Below the pieces are notes generated by a model. It saw only the letters and a list, made by a program, of their open reading frames with translations. It did no database searches and had not been told where the DNA came from. This document shows positions 40,605-50,242 of a DNA stretch of 64,000 nt, one piece after another. Position 1 is the stretch's first letter. Each line of letters starts with the position of its first letter. Origin of the DNA: Liolophura sinensis (lineage: Eukaryota; Mollusca; Polyplacophora; Chitonida; Chitonidae); assembly GCF_032854445.1 (NCBI RefSeq), contig NC_088296.1:3185246-3249245 (forward strand), written 5' to 3'. Both the position numbers and the translations under genes were made by a program.

Positions 40605-40738
40605 CCAGCACAGAGAGTGCCCAACACGGAGAGTATCCAGCACGAAGAATGTCCAGCACGGAGAGTGTCGAGCACGGAGAGTGTCGAGCACGAAGAATGT
40701 CCAGCACAGAGAGTGTCGAGCACGAAGAATGTCCAGCG
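40605..40738. repeat. 15/16-bp minisatellite, ~8 units
   Basis: Units such as GTCCAGCACGGAGAGT and GTCGAGCACGAAGAAT alternate. The surrounding open frame (to 40786) is produced by this repeat and shows no family features. Confidence 0.85.
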
Positions 40739-40775
40739 CTAATCACAGTCCCTATTAGAGCTGTAGGAGGATTAA

Positions 40776-41042
40776 TCAAAGGTTAGCCAACTCTTGGTGA
40801 ATAGGCTTTGGGTTATTGCCATTTTAATAGAATTAAGGGCTGGACGTTTTCTTCAACTTAGAAGTAGCGGATTTATTGTAAGATTTTTAACACATTTCGG
40901 TTTATCGGTAATAGGATCACTAATACGAATGGTATTAAAACGTAACCTAGAAAAAGGGGAGCTCGGGTTTAACATTTTACTAATTGTTCGAATAGCTTTT
41001 CTTCTTCATTTATCTGTGTGAGTGTTTTCTCCCCTTTTTTAA
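40776..41042 (+). pseudogene. Possible mitochondrial-type coding fragment (NUMT candidate)
   Basis: An AT-rich hydrophobic frame runs to TAA at 41040-41042 if TGA is read as Trp and ATA as Met, as in the invertebrate mitochondrial code. In the standard code it stops at TGA (41019-41021). Segments such as LWVIAI, SGFIV, LTHFGLSV and FNILLIV are membrane-like. I could not match it to a specific mitochondrial gene, so it may be ordinary intergenic sequence. Confidence 0.25.
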
Positions 41043-41229
41043 CAAAATGTAGAGCACATGTTGGCCTATATGGTGTTCGTCAAATTGCTTTCTTGACCGA
41101 TGTGCCTTTAGCCTTGGTGGAAAGAATTCCAGTTACAGGTCGCCACTTTCCCTCACAATCACAGTGGATCATAATTTACTTCCTTATTTGTTCTCTGGAA
41201 ACGCCGTCACATGACGGCACATTATCTCA

Positions 41230-41380
41230 AAGCACGATTGGTTGTGTTTGTATACAAGGCCCGCGACAAACATTTGTCACGCATTTAATTGGTTGACAAG
41301 CTTTAAAAAGGAGAGCGCCGCGAAGGAACGTCACTCTCGTGCTCTTTGCCAACGGTTGTCACATCGTACACGGAGAAATC
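41230..41380 (+). promoter_or_regulatory. Promoter of the PxWF secreted-protein gene
   Basis: Two inverted CCAAT boxes (ATTGG at 41238-41242 and 41288-41292) precede a TATA-like TTTAAAA (41302-41308). The start codon is about 75 bp downstream, leaving room for a short leader beginning near 41330. The spacing is that of a simple TATA-type, tissue-regulated promoter. Confidence 0.55.
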
Positions 41381-41426
41381 ATGGACAAGCGTATCGTCGC
41401 CTTGCTCGGTCTGCTGGCCTTGACGG
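41381..41426 (+). CDS. PxWF gene exon 1 (signal peptide)
   Basis: The ATG follows a short leader (CGGAGAAATC). The exon encodes MDKRIVALLGLLALT and ends TTGACGG|GTAAGT in phase 1. The open frame that runs across here from 41242 is in another frame and is a shadow. Confidence 0.85.
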
Positions 41427-44366
41427 GTAAGTTCTTGTGACTTGTTTTCTCATTTCATAAATTTTAACATCGTTTTCAGGTACAGTGCTTGAACTTGGCA
41501 ACGACGTTAGTTTCTACCCCGAAAAATCGTATGCATAATTTCATAAGCTGTTATGGTCCATAGAAAGCCTTTGTTGTAACAATGTATGTCATATCAACTT
41601 TCAAATACCACTCACATGTAGTCTTCCTTGAATATGAGCTTCAGAACAGACATTCGCATACCGCCTAATTCTCTCATTTTTGCGATATATAACAGTTTTA
41701 TTTATTTTTGTATTTGATTGGTGTTTTACGCCGCACTCAAGAATATTTCATTTATATGACGGCGACCAGCATTATGGGCTCGGGGGAAGCCCACGACCAT
41801 CCGCAGATTTATAGGAATTTGATGTACGTCCATTTGTCAGTTCTCTTGTCTCTTTTCACGTCTGGTTGATCGATGTGAAATACCCACAACTATGTATGCG
41901 GTAGTACAGGCGAACTTAATAATGACAAGTATATATAACGAATTAAGGAGGTTTTTTTGCATCCTACTATCATAAATATGTCAACCATTGTATTTGAACG
42001 TAAAGGAAAGAAAAAGAGAACAAAGAAAAACATTAGGGGCCTCCGTGGCTCAGTCGGTTAGCCCGCTAGCGCAGCGTAATGACCCAGGAGCCTCTCACCA
42101 ATGCGGTCCCTGTGAGTTCAAGTCCAGCTCATGCTGGCTTCCTCTCCGGCCGTAAGTGGGAAGGTCTGTGAGCAACCTGCGGATGGTCGTTGGTTTCCCC
42201 CGGGCTGTGCCCGGTTTCCACCCACCATAATGCTGGCCGCCGTCGTATAAGTGAAATATTCTTGAGTACGGCGTAAAACACTAATCAAATAAATAAATAA
42301 AGAAAGAAAAACATTTAGCACCTTGTATACAAAGTTGAATAGTGTCGGCCAAATTTAATTCCCAATTCAAGTTGATACTTACATATGCACTGCATGGGAT
42401 ATACTTATCTGAACATGTAACCATTCCTTATACGATTCTTTATAGTATAACTACACAACGTCAAGGTACTGTCCATACAAACCAAGTGAACATGTTAATG
42501 TCATGGCAGCTGGCCGTGGTCTTAAAATCATTGTATACCTCGTTTTGTATGGGGGTTAGTTGATCGTGGTTGTTTAGCAAATAGGTACAAATCTAGTTGT
42601 CAAACCAGACATGCGTAAACCTGAACGTTCCAGGTCAATAAATGCAAACCTTCAAAAGCAATTCACCAACGAACTAAGAATGAACCGCAGGTATATAAAG
42701 TATGAAATTAAATTCCTGCTAAGAGAAACAGTCAACAGTTTTCAATGATGTTGACAAATGAATAGTTTATTTATTTTATTTATTTGATCGGTGTTTTACG
42801 CCGTACTCAAGAATATTTCACTTCTATGACGGCGGCCAGCATTATGGTGGGAGGAAATCGGGCAGAACCCTGGGGAAACCCACGACCATCCGCAGCTTGC
42901 TGGGAGACCTTCTCACGTATAGCCGGAGAGAAACTCATAGAGACCGCATTGGTGAGAGGTTCCTGCGTCAGTGCGCCAAATGAATGAAAATGAATAACTG
43001 TTTACTTCAACAGTTATCAAACACCAACAGACGTAATAGTGACTAGATGCCGGATTCTACCAGTTACATGATACCACTTCGCAACTACGTGTATATTGCA
43101 CTGTCGTCGCTGCTTTGGCTTTACTCTCCATGCTATATTACATAATCTCTTTTGACAAAAAGACTTAACGCTTCTTGTTTCGGTGATCTGAAATATAGAT
43201 TGCTTTAACTGAAAGAAAAAATCGTAAAACAGCTTTTCGTCATTTTTACCCTTATAACTGGACCTATCAGTCTAGTAGAAAAAGCGGAAAGGCATCAGAC
43301 TGATTTTCGAAGGTTTGTGAAAACAAGACTATGTTTCTCAAAACTGTTAATCTCACGTGTCATAATTTCTGTCACTACTCTAAAATTAAAGTAATATATA
43401 ATTAAGACGTAAATTTTTTCTAGAACATCTTTAAGGCACTGTATACGAAGTGGCATGTATATACAAGTCTATAGATCATTTCATATTGGGGGGGGGGGTC
43501 TACTTGGAGGGGCGGGTAACGTAGGCTCGAAGAGACCCCACGGAGCTTCTGTTTACTTCCTTTCTCAAAACAATATTTTAATACTATACTAGAGTGTATA
43601 CAGTGTACTGGTTTGAAATGTAATGTCTATTTAATCGAAGTCGTGTGATATTAATTTATTTATATCCTTTTTTACGCAACTCGTAAGCTATAATGACGGC
43701 TGCAAGTCAAAAAGTTAACCCTCCTAAAAGAAAACTGACCAGCACTAGTTTCAGTTTTCATTGCCTGCAAGTTTAAATATTAATTTATGCCAGTACCTTT
43801 CTTTTCGGTTTTCCTTAGTCTGTGCCGTCGCCCAAGATCCGGAAACTCCCGATGATGACTTGGAAGAAGAGTCTGGCCGCCTGGATGTTATCCGCAATCT
43901 GATTGGGGACGTGTCATCCTTCCCGGACTGGTTTCAGCAAATCATCGCGAAGAAGTTAGCGGCGATCGAGGAGCGTTTGGCGAACAGACCCGAAGGCGGT
44001 AGACGAGGACCTCCGAGGCGACGAGGCCGACACTCTAGGCTGTTCGTGCCCACCGAGGAGGAGCTGGAAGGCATTGAGGTGCCGGAGTGGTTTACGAAGG
44101 TCATCGAGCAGCTGAAGAAGAAGAAGAAGGGAGGTCGCCACCCAAGGCCGCCTACAGAGCCAAGAGAGCCAAGGGAGCCTATCGAGTTCGGCGACGACGT
44201 CCCGGAATGGTTCAAAACCTATTTTGAGGAGTTTCAGGCCAGGCGTAAGGCTCTGCGCGAGTCCCGCCATGACCAGAGACCAGAGGGAGGGGACGGAAGC
44301 GGACGTAGAGGCCCTAAAAGAGGCGGGGGACCACCGAGACGTCGAGGGGGACGCCCAGAGGCGTAA
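41381..44366 (+). CDS. Secreted PxWF triple-module protein, unknown family (2 exons, 197 aa)
   Basis: I do not recognise this family. Exon 1 (41381-41426) and exon 2 (43819-44366) join at a phase 1 GT-AG intron. Residues 1-20 are a signal peptide (MDKRIVALLGLLALTVCAVA) with likely cleavage after AVA, leaving Gln21, which could become pyroglutamate. The mature part is acidic first (DPETPDDDLEEE). Three modules follow, FPDWFQQIIAKKLAAIEERL (50-69), VPEWFTKVIEQLKKKKK (103-119) and VPEWFKTYFEEFQARRKAL (143-161). Each is P-[DE]-W-F followed by a probable amphipathic helix. Basic Gly/Pro/Arg linkers separate them (RRGPPRRRGR; KKKKKGG; C-terminal RRGPKRGGG). The multibasic sites could be processed by proprotein convertases. 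Plausible roles are a precursor of several helical peptides or an extracellular matrix protein; neither is shown by the sequence. A decayed paralogue lies at 50243. Confidence 0.85.
41695..41808 (-). mobile_element. SINE-A with internal deletion
   Basis: TTTGATTGGTGTTTTACGCC and GACCAGCATTATGG are joined directly to GCTCGGGGGAAGCCCACGAC. The element ends at CCGCAGA. Confidence 0.88.
42035..42302 (+). mobile_element. SINE-A, full-length young copy
   Basis: A complete element from GGGGCCTCCGTGGCTCAGTC to AATCAAATAAATAAATA. The 13-bp target duplication AAAGAAAAACATT flanks it at 42022-42034 and 42303-42315. It is inserted in the PxWF intron. Confidence 0.92.
42765..42972 (-). mobile_element. 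SINE-A, near-complete copy
   Basis: Plus-strand TTTGATCGGTGTTTTACGCC, GGCCAGCATTATGGTGGGAG and GAGACCGCATTGGTGAGAGG are present. The head is cut after TGCGTCAGTGCGC, and an internal segment near GGAGAGAAACTC is deleted. Confidence 0.88.
43062..43152 (-). repeat. Dispersed repeat R1 copy
   Basis: On plus: GGATTCTACCAGTTACATG-type start, then GCACTGTCGTCGCTGCTTTGG and TTTACTCTCCATGCTATATT. It is the inverted form of the AGTAAAACCAGAGCAGCGAC core. Confidence 0.7.
43819..44366 (+). CDS. PxWF gene exon 2 (mature protein)
   Basis: The acceptor is GTTTTCCTTAG|TCTGTGCC. The exon encodes the end of the signal peptide, the acidic pro-like segment and all three PxWF modules, and ends at TAA (44364-44366). 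It is GC-richer than its surroundings, as expected for coding sequence. Confidence 0.88.
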
Positions 44367-44662
44367 GCTGTCCGTCACACACGCACCGTGCCATCAGGAG
44401 CTGAGTACAACAGCAACATGAACCTATACAAAACGTATGCCCATACATTACTATGACACGCTGACTGATGGTCTTTTCTGTATACTGTACACCCATTTCT
44501 TACTGCTTACTTACACGTCAAATCTGTACAAATTTTGTTTTCTTTTTTAAAACCTCAATTAATCAGTTTCTTCTGTTTTCTTATTTTATTTAAGGAATAA
44601 GTATAAATCTCATCACCCTTTATTGCTTGTTCTTTTGTACGTTGTTGTTCTCAATTCTTGGG

Positions 44663-44668
44663 AATAAA
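44663..44668 (+). terminator. Poly(A) signal of the PxWF gene
   Basis: AATAAA lies 297 bp after the stop. A T/G-rich stretch (ACGTCTTTGTC, later GGTTTGTTTTTT) follows. The paralogue keeps an AATAAA in a similar place. Confidence 0.65.
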
Positions 44669-44789
44669 AAATCGGTGCATAACCATATAGCTATTAATTT
44701 TACGTCTTTGTCTACCAATGCTAAGACGATCGGTTTGTTTTTTAATTCACTATTTAAAGCGACATTCACCGACTGAAAATTAACGCCAT

Positions 44790-44870
44790 CTTGAAGAATA
44801 TTCCGCTGATACGATGGCGATCAGTGTTAAGGGTGGAAGAAACCGGAGTAGCTTGGATAAACTATGCGCA
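44790..44870 (-). mobile_element. SINE-A fragment, strongly diverged
   Basis: TTGAAGAATATTCCGCTGAT, ACGATGGCGATCAGTGTTAA and GGTGGAAGAAACCGG match the body of minus-strand SINE-A copies with many substitutions. Confidence 0.6.
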
Positions 44871-45344
44871 TATATCGAGACAGCGCCCATCCGAGCACTT
44901 TATGCGTACGTGGCAGCCGAAGTGATGCTAAAAGCCATTGCCTTAGAATATTGGCAAGAAATGTGCGTTTATACTGAAATACTTTGCTGCAGCATTGTGA
45001 ACCTGTGGGTCATTCAAAACTCCTGGATATGTTGATAAAATCAAGGTCTCTATTAAGGAATTTTAACTTAAGGGACAGCCCATTTATCGCAGCTTGTACT
45101 GTTCTGACAGGTTGATAAAGTCGAAAATAGGATATGTCTTGAACTAAACGGATCGCATGGAGTGATACAGAAAGCGTAAAAGAGGATGTTACTTCTGCTA
45201 CAACTTTACTTAATATTTTACCAGTGAGTGCGTATTCGACTATACCTGGAGCGTGTGTGCTGTTTGCTCTTTTCGATAAATCTACTCGGTAGCCAACAGT
45301 TGACGTGAATAGACTCATTATTAAACGTCCTCCTACCATAGCCT
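44871..45344. other. Intergenic, nothing recognised
   Basis: About 470 bp between repeats. A minus-strand open frame (45010-45405) overlaps the SINE-B2 body and has no protein-family features. Confidence 0.55.
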
Positions 45345-45640
45345 CCAAGTTAGGATCTAAACCCGGTCGGGTCATACCAAAGACTTTAAAAATTGAACTT
45401 GCCACCGCCTCGCTTGACGCTTAGCATTGAGAGGTTAGAGTGAGGAAACAGGACTGGTTGGCCCGGTGTCGGTATAATGTGATTGGGTGGGGTGTCATGT
45501 CTAGTGTCTCCGGCATGATACTTCAATGTTGCCACAAGAAGAGACAACATATGTACACACATCTAGTGACTCCTTGCCGTCATATGAATGAAAAATTGTT
45601 CAATACAACGTTAAACCCCAAGCATATATACATACATATT
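45345..45640 (+). mobile_element. SINE-B2 copy
   Basis: The B-box region is GGATCTAAACCCGGTCGGGT. The body contains GCCACCGCCTCGCTTGACGC, GGGTGGGGTGTCATGTCTAG and GTGACTCCTTGCCGTCATAT, and the 3' end is ACAACGTTAAACCCCAAGCA. The head upstream of the B box is eroded. Confidence 0.75.
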
Positions 45641-46225
45641 CCTACCGTGGCTGCCTTGACCTCGTTGACTGGATGATACTTTGCCAATACCCAAAACATT
45701 GTGATTTAAAATTTCCCTACCGTCAACCGTGGCTAACGTACCGACAGTTTTTTTCCCAAATTAACTAACCTGTTCTTAGGATGGTCCAAACAAACACAAT
45801 CCATAACAATCCCATTAATTCACAAAATGCACATTTACCCTGATGTCACCGCCATCTTCGTCACGTGATCGATGTGGTCACTCAAAAGGTCATTTAAGGG
45901 AGATAATTAATGGACTCATCGTCCATATATCTGCATGCATTTACGTCTTACAGAGGCTGACAAAAGTTCATGACCTCAAGGTCAGTCTCATCAAAGCTAT
46001 GTGATAGCGGTAAGTTCAATAACTACAAGGGCATACTCTAGGAAAATATGATTATTTTTGTGTGTGATATCATAGACCCGTTTTGGTTCGGCGAGTTTCA
46101 AAACAGGTTAATCAATTCGTGGAGGCAGAAAAGATTTTATACAACTCAAATATAACCGACTTTGGTTATTTTTGAAAAAGATTCATGTGTGTCACAGTGA
46201 CATTTTTTTCAGTTTTCAAAATTAA
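45641..46225. other. Intergenic, nothing recognised
   Basis: About 580 bp without a gene or a repeat that I can name. Confidence 0.55.
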
Positions 46226-46443
46226 GCTCCGTGGCCCGTAACCTGTTAGCACCAGACAAATTGAACAAACTCTCCGGTCGTACGTGGGAAGGTTTGCAAA
46301 CAACCTGCGGATGGTCGTGGGTTTCCCCAGGCTTTGCCCGTTTTCCTCCCACAATAATGTGACCGCCATCGTACAAGTGAAATATTCTTGAGTACGGCGT
46401 AAAACACGAATCAAATGAACAAATAAAAAAGCAAATAAATATA
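46226..46443 (+). mobile_element. SINE-A, head-diverged copy
   Basis: GCTCCGTGGCCCGTAACCTG, CGTACGTGGGAAGGTTTGC, GTACAAGTGAAATATTCTTG and an A-rich tail are present. The B-box segment is deleted. It lies where exon 1 of the paralogous locus would be expected from the parent layout. Confidence 0.82.
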
Positions 46444-46469
46444 TAAATATTCTCATTTCCGTACTTCGC

Positions 46470-46850
46470 TCAACTTTTGTGATGTCAGTATCTAAAAATA
46501 AACGATATAATACTGGATTTTACGGATTCTGGGTTAATTCAGATCTCTCAGGCGTTAGACTTGAACTTAACAGTGAAGTTAGTTTGGATACAGAAACGTC
46601 CTGTGGATAATGCCAACAGTTGTTATCCATAGAAACACTTCCTTGTCATTTTTTACGTCCTATCAACGTCTAAATATGCCTCAGGTAAGTTATCACATAT
46701 ATATAGACTTCCTTAAATACAGGCGCCTTAACAGACATTCACATACCCCTCACCAAAAATACTGGACGTTCCAGGTCAATAATCGCAAGACTACAATCCC
46801 AAACAACGCAAACCACCAAATAACTAAGTAGGTGCATTTTACACACTAAG
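46470..46850 (+). repeat. Segment homologous to the PxWF intron
   Basis: CTTGAACTTAACAGTGAAGT, TGTTATCCATAGAAAC, TAGACTTCCTTAAATA, CAGACATTCACATACC and GGACGTTCCAGGTCAATAA are in the same order as 41485-41690 plus 42620-42650 in the intact gene's intron. The two halves are contiguous here; in the intact gene SINE insertions separate them. Confidence 0.7.
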
Positions 46851-46883
46851 ACATCAGTCCCAGTTTCTTGCTTTATAAGTTGT

Positions 46884-46996
46884 AAAGTGACAAGAGGCCG
46901 TATTTCACCGGTTACATGTGACTATTTACCAGCTATCACACTGTCGTCGCTGCTCTGGTGTTACTCTCTATGTTGTACGTCTTTAATTATATCATA
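46884..46996 (-). repeat. Dispersed repeat R1 copy
   Basis: CAAGAGGCCGTATTTCACCG, GTTACATGTGACTATTTACC, CTATCACACTGTCGTCGCTG and TGTTGTACGTCTTAATTATA are present on the plus strand. This is the best-preserved inverted copy. Confidence 0.75.
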
Positions 46997-47185
46997 ATTA
47001 TTTTAAATACTTTCTTTGGTCTTTAGTATAATCTTGCGATTATTGACTCGTAACGTTCATTTTTGGTTGACGACTGAGTCACGAATGTCAGTTTCACATA
47101 AATTCATAGGTGTAAAGAGAAGCTGTCGCCAGTTTTCAAAGTCGAGAGACGTTATTGTAGTTAGGCGTGTGATTTTAATAAAAAT

Positions 47186-47335
47186 CACGATGCTTATTCA
47201 ACACGATGCTTATTCAATACGTAGCTTATTCAACACGAAGCTTATTCAACACGATGCTTACTCAACACGATGCTTACTCAACACGATGCTTATTCAACAC
47301 GATGCTTACTCAACACGATGCTTACTCAACACGAA
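47186..47335. repeat. 15/16-bp minisatellite, ~9 units
   Basis: CTTATTCAACACGATG and CTTACTCAACACGATG alternate. A related array is at 47505-47612. Confidence 0.9.
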
Positions 47336-47393
47336 ACTTCTTCATGTATTTACATTTACGTGAACAGCTAGAATAACACCCTGGGTGGAGGGA

Positions 47394-47505
47394 ATTGACA
47401 ACAGGCCGTACTTCACCGATTCACCTGAGCTACCACTCTGTCGTCGCTGCTCTGTTGGTTTTTTTTCTCTCTTTGTTGTACGTCTTAATTATATTAATCA
47501 GCACG
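47394..47505 (-). repeat. Dispersed repeat R1 copy
   Basis: ACAACAGGCCGTACTTCACC, CTACCACTCTGTCGTCGCTG and TTTGTTGTACGTCTTAATTA match the copy at 46884. The two copies bracket the first 16-bp array. Confidence 0.75.
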
Positions 47506-47612
47506 AGTCTTACTCAACACGATTCTTATACAACACGATGCTTATACAACACGATGCATATACAAAACAATGCTTAGTCAAAGATGCTTATTCAACACGA
47601 TGCTTATACAGC
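47505..47612. repeat. 15/16-bp minisatellite, second block
   Basis: Units such as CTTATACAACACGATG relate it to the array at 47186. It follows directly behind an R1 copy. Confidence 0.82.
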
Positions 47613-48109
47613 TCCTAGCCCTGGGATTTTCAGCCACTGAATTAGGCACAGCTTTGACGAAGGTCGCCAGTTCTGTCCCCGTGTTATACATGTGGCCACC
47701 CTACAATGTGCTTCGAGTCTCCCTTCCTGCTAAGTTGAACTGTTCCTCACCGGTAGCCGTTGTATGGTAGTCTTTTGTCTAATGTCGACCATCCCTCTAT
47801 AAGTTTGTCACACGTGATCGGATCTGGATCTATGACGCGGATGTTTTTGTCTGGAAGACTGGTCAACTCTCCGTGGCATAAACATCGACCAGCTCTTTGT
47901 GGCATAAACAAAACGTGACTGTCTCACCCGCCTTGACTGTGTACTCTATTTTGTGTGGGGAGTAGCTGTCTTTGGGTGATTTGGATAAAGGTTTCCACAC
48001 TTTATGAGGCTAGAGTATCAAGCGGTCAAATTGAATTAATGCTCTAGTCAAAACACATGTATATAAAATGTATGTGTGTGTATGTATGTTAATATACAGG
48101 AAAGATAAT
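47613..48109. other. Intergenic, nothing recognised
   Basis: About 500 bp. Short open frames here show no family features. Confidence 0.5.
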
Positions 48110-48320
48110 ATAACTAATGACGTACAGCGTAGAGAGTGGTCACACGCAACCGGTAAAATACGGCCTCTTGTCAATTTTCCTCAATCTGGGTTTTATTCTA
48201 ACTGTTCATGCAAATGCTTAAACAGCAGTAAATTGCATGCCTCCTAGCACCATGACTTAAGCAGAATTAGGTAAAAAAAATACAGCGACGTCACTGGTCT
48301 AGAATTACTTAAAACGGTGT
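48110..48320 (+). repeat. Dispersed repeat R1, long copy
   Basis: ACGTACAGCGTAGAGAG, GTGGTCACACGCAACCGGTA, AATACGGCCTCTTGTCAATT, ACTTAAGCAGAATTAGGTAA and TCACTGGTCTAGAATTACTT share order with 21180-21390 in LEO1 intron 8. Together these two copies define an element of at least 200 bp. Confidence 0.7.
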
Positions 48321-48759
48321 GACGTCTATCACATTTAAAATACAATACCATTAAGAGGTATAAATATAATATATAATACAATATAAATGAGAAAATGTTG
48401 AAAATTTCTCTTATTCCAGAGTAGATACATGAATAACCGCTTCATTGCGATCATTGACTTGGAACCCCCTATGGTTGACGGCTGGTATACGAATGTCTGT
48501 TTCGACACATACACTCATAACTGTTTTAATTTCGCTTAAAACGGTGCCAGGGGCTGTATGTTCATCGGGTATAGAATAAGATTCTATGAACGGTTGCAAC
48601 TGAGATCGAACATAATTTTATTGTCTACAAGTTATACGTGAGAATATTACACAATTTGGATGCTGATTTCATTCATTCGCCTAGAGCATTCCTTGAGTCT
48701 TTCCAACAAGATTGAAAACTGCTTCTCTTTTAAATCCGTCTTAATTTAATAAGTCATAT

Positions 48760-49185
48760 ACTGTCTTGTGTTAGTTGTTTTAACCTACATGTACCTTAAA
48801 ACTGAGTCTTGTGTTAACTGTTTTCACCTACATGTACCTTACAACCGAGTCTTGTGTTAACTGTTTTCACCTCCGTGTACCTTATAACTGAGTTTTTGTT
48901 AACCTTTTCACCTCAGTGTACCTTAAAACTGAGTCCTGAGTCTTGTGTTAACTTCTTTTACCTCCGTGTACCTTAAAACTGAGTCTTGTGTTAACGGTTT
49001 TCACCTCCGTGTACCTTAAAACTGAGTCTTGTGTTAACTGTTTTCACCTACATGTAGCTTAAACCGAGTCTTGTGTTAATTGTTTTCACCCACATATACC
49101 TTAGACTGAGTTCTGTGTTAACTGTTTTCACCTACATATACCTTAGACTGAGTCTTGTGTTAACTGTTTTCACCTACATTCAACT
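48760..49185. repeat. 43-bp minisatellite, ~10 units
   Basis: The unit is GAGTCTTGTGTTAACTGTTT then TCACCTACATGTACCTTAAA and ACT, with several substitutions and short indels. Confidence 0.92.
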
Positions 49186-49448
49186 GCAAGAAAAGCATGT
49201 AGATGTGATTAAACTAACAAATGCCCGGATGTCCACATTCTCGTTCAACATCAGTCCAAATGGCTCTAGTTTGTGTTCACGCTCATATTTAGACCTGTGA
49301 AAATGGCATATCCGTCTTTTAGCTGCTATTCATAGTTTTGCAATGATATCATAGCTGCCCTGAGCAAATTATCAGCACACTGTTCATGTGAATAGAGTAT
49401 TGGAGGTGAAAACAAAGTGACATTAACCCAGGTGGAAAAGGTACTAAA

Positions 49449-49690
49449 GAGTGAGTGAGTGAGTGCTTGGGATTTAACGTCGTACTTAACAATTTTTCAG
49501 TCATATGACGACGAAGGAATCCTTAGAGTGCATGTTACGTACCTCTTTGTTGCAGGACGGATTTCCACCGCTCTTTTATCTAGTGCTTCTTCACTGAGAC
49601 GCCTTACCGAAGGCAAGTAAGTCGCCCCACCCGAGTCATTATAATGATACGGGTCAACCAGTCATTACACTATCCCCTTCATGCTGAGGT
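49449..49690 (-). mobile_element. SINE-B copy
   Basis: The plus strand reads GAGTGAGTGAGTGAGTGCTTGG, GATTTAACGTCGTACTTAAC, CCTCTTTGTTGCAGGACGGA and GCCTTACCGAAGGC. This is the reverse complement of the 3' two thirds of the copy at 12282. The tRNA-like head is missing. Confidence 0.82.
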
Positions 49691-50242
49691 ACAAGAGAAG
49701 ATTTTGGCATAAAAAATGAAAAAAAAATTCTTTCAGGAAAAGTAATCAGAATGTCATTAGCCTTCAGAAATAATAGTTTCAGTGCCCTGTAGTTGTGTAA
49801 ACTCCAGCAATCAGCAAAAATCAGCATTCCGCCCATTTATCTCCATGTTATTTGTCACCTCCTGCTCCTTGCCAGGGACCCGGATGTTCGAAACTATCAA
49901 TATTAAATATAGCTGATAATGAATAACCTCTCAACAAATATTTTCAGATGTGCTTACATCAAGGTTTTAGCATATGTCATGCTGAGGTATGTGTATATAT
50001 GCAAACACTTTGAAATAAGCAGTCTAAATAATCAATCCAGCCATGTATCTAACCAGCAAGGTCATTTGTCGTCAGGCCGAAGGAAGCAACGCAGTACCGT
50101 GTCATCACTTTGCACTATCGTGTCGTCGCTTTGCAGTATCGTTCCATTGCTTCGTTCTATCTACGGGCGATGGAGGGATAGTGTGACGGTAAGATGACTG
50201 TCTTAACGGGCTTCCATACAAATGAAATATAGTTTCAAATTT
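49691..50242. other. Sequence upstream of the PxWF pseudogene
   Basis: No counterpart of the signal-peptide exon is present. A short repeat (GTCATCACTTTGCACTATC / GTCGTCGCTTTGCAGTATC) lies near 50100-50160. Confidence 0.55.

Larger units (their letters stand above)
41427..43818 (+). other. Intron of the PxWF gene
   Basis: This 2.4 kb intron holds three SINE-A insertions (41695, 42035, 42765), an R1 copy near 43062, a poly-G run near 43487, and stretches homologous to 46470-46850. No other gene is seen. It ends in GGTTTTCCTTAG. Confidence 0.75.

Noticed and set aside
40220-40786. 188-residue + strand frame as a gene
   Set aside because: Its second half is the 16-bp minisatellite and its first half overlaps a duplicated non-coding segment. 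There is no signal peptide, domain or splice support.
44224-44378. Alternative frames over PxWF exon 2
   Set aside because: They overlap the spliced frame that carries the signal peptide and the repeated PxWF modules. Antisense frames lack start context and features.
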